This document shows positions 63,780 through 64,000 of a stretch of 64,000 bases of DNA, in pieces (within the stretch, counting starts at the first letter, position 1; each line of letters starts with the position of its first letter). The translations under genes and the position numbers were made by a program. The DNA is from Pseudomonas cedrina subsp. cedrina (GTDB lineage Bacteria > Pseudomonadota > Gammaproteobacteria > Pseudomonadales > Pseudomonadaceae). The notes beneath the pieces are model-generated. The model was not told where the DNA came from. It was given only the letters and a program-made list of their open reading frames with translations, and searched no databases. The DNA lies in contig NZ_MNPW01000014.1 of the NCBI RefSeq assembly GCF_001983175.1, positions 144,507 to 208,506 of the forward strand, given 5' to 3'.

Positions 63780-64000
63780 TTCGACATCAATACCGGTCGG
63801 CTCTAAGGCCGCCGCGCTTTGTTTTTGATCTTGATCTGGGGCGCCCCGTCAACCACGCTGGCCGTAATTCGACATTGATTTGGGGGGTAAACCGGCAGGA
63901 CGCCGGTTTAGCCGCCCCGCGCCATGGATGGCGCGTGGCGGCGGCCCCCCAAATCAATGTCGGATTACGGGCATGCCGAGCCTAGGCGAGGCACCGAGTG
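63780..64000. repeat. Large palindromic intergenic repeat, runs off the window
   Basis: Nested inverted repeats: CGACATTGATTTGGGGGG (63870-63887) with its exact complement at 63945-63962; inside it TAAACCGGC-N5-GCCGGTTTA and GCGCCAT-GG-ATGGCGC. It resembles the approximately 200-bp repeat families of P. fluorescens-type genomes. No coding potential. Confidence 0.75.

Overview
The window looks like chromosomal DNA of a Pseudomonas of the P. fluorescens group. It is GC-rich and carries the Pseudomonas order gacA (TTG start)-uvrC-pgsA-tRNA-Gly(GCC), paired intergenic REP elements with the GTGGGAGC core, a cyanide-insensitive-type quinol oxidase, a DUF6543 toxin-like giant protein and DUF1652/DUF6124 small proteins. 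All assignments come from reading the sequence and from remembered family motifs; no search was run.

Layout. 1-6.5 kb: a periplasmic molybdenum hydroxylase (Fe-S subunit, Tat-exported molybdopterin subunit, triheme cytochrome c), then a convergent amino-acid permease/GlxA-type regulator pair. 6.7-7.7 kb: six tandem 178-179 bp units, each an inverted REP pair. 7.8-12 kb: a frameshifted prolyl aminopeptidase, a divergent SRAP protein that lacks most active-site residues, and a Zn-type oxidoreductase divergent from a LysR gene with a clear dyad between them. 12.5-16.9 kb: LuxR regulator, outer-membrane channel, MFS transporter and class II HDAC-like amidohydrolase. 17.3-22.6 kb: MFS permease, LysR, amidase and D-serine ammonia-lyase. 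22.7-26 kb: cioAB preceded by the severed iron-sulfur N-terminus of a formate dehydrogenase. 26.4-31.7 kb: Zn-alcohol dehydrogenase, two overlapping GH13 genes (one trehalose-synthase-like) and an SDR. 31.9-36.6 kb: integrase remnant beside tRNA-Gly, pgsA, uvrC, gacA and a divergent phage-type repressor pair. 36.7-40.6 kb: acetyltransferase, nitrilase-family amidase, DAHP synthase behind two tandem aromatic-rich leader peptides and an intrinsic terminator, and an aldo/keto reductase. 40.6-48.4 kb: pseudo-receiver, BvgS/EvgS-type hybrid kinase, its LuxR-type response regulator and MgtA. 48.9-56 kb: acetyltransferase, FKBP isomerase, hicAB toxin-antitoxin, a DUF6124 gene with a highly structured leader, a nitrilase-family enzyme, a PAS-LuxR regulator, DUF1652, an MFS exporter and an RcnB-like protein. 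56-63.5 kb: a 1429-residue DUF6543 toxin-like protein, a cupin-HTH regulator with a glutamine-synthetase-like ligase, and a HEAT-repeat DNA alkylation repair protein. 63.5-64 kb: REP and larger palindromic repeats.

The strongest candidates for something little described are the double leader-peptide region in front of the DAHP synthase (37976-38443), the multi-hairpin leader with an internal intrinsic terminator in front of the DUF6124 gene (50872-51103), and the six-unit REP-pair array (6691-7722). Several genes are damaged or catalytically altered: the prolyl aminopeptidase (one-base deletion), the formate dehydrogenase (truncated), the integrase (truncated), the SRAP protein (active site) and the small receiver (Asp to Asn).
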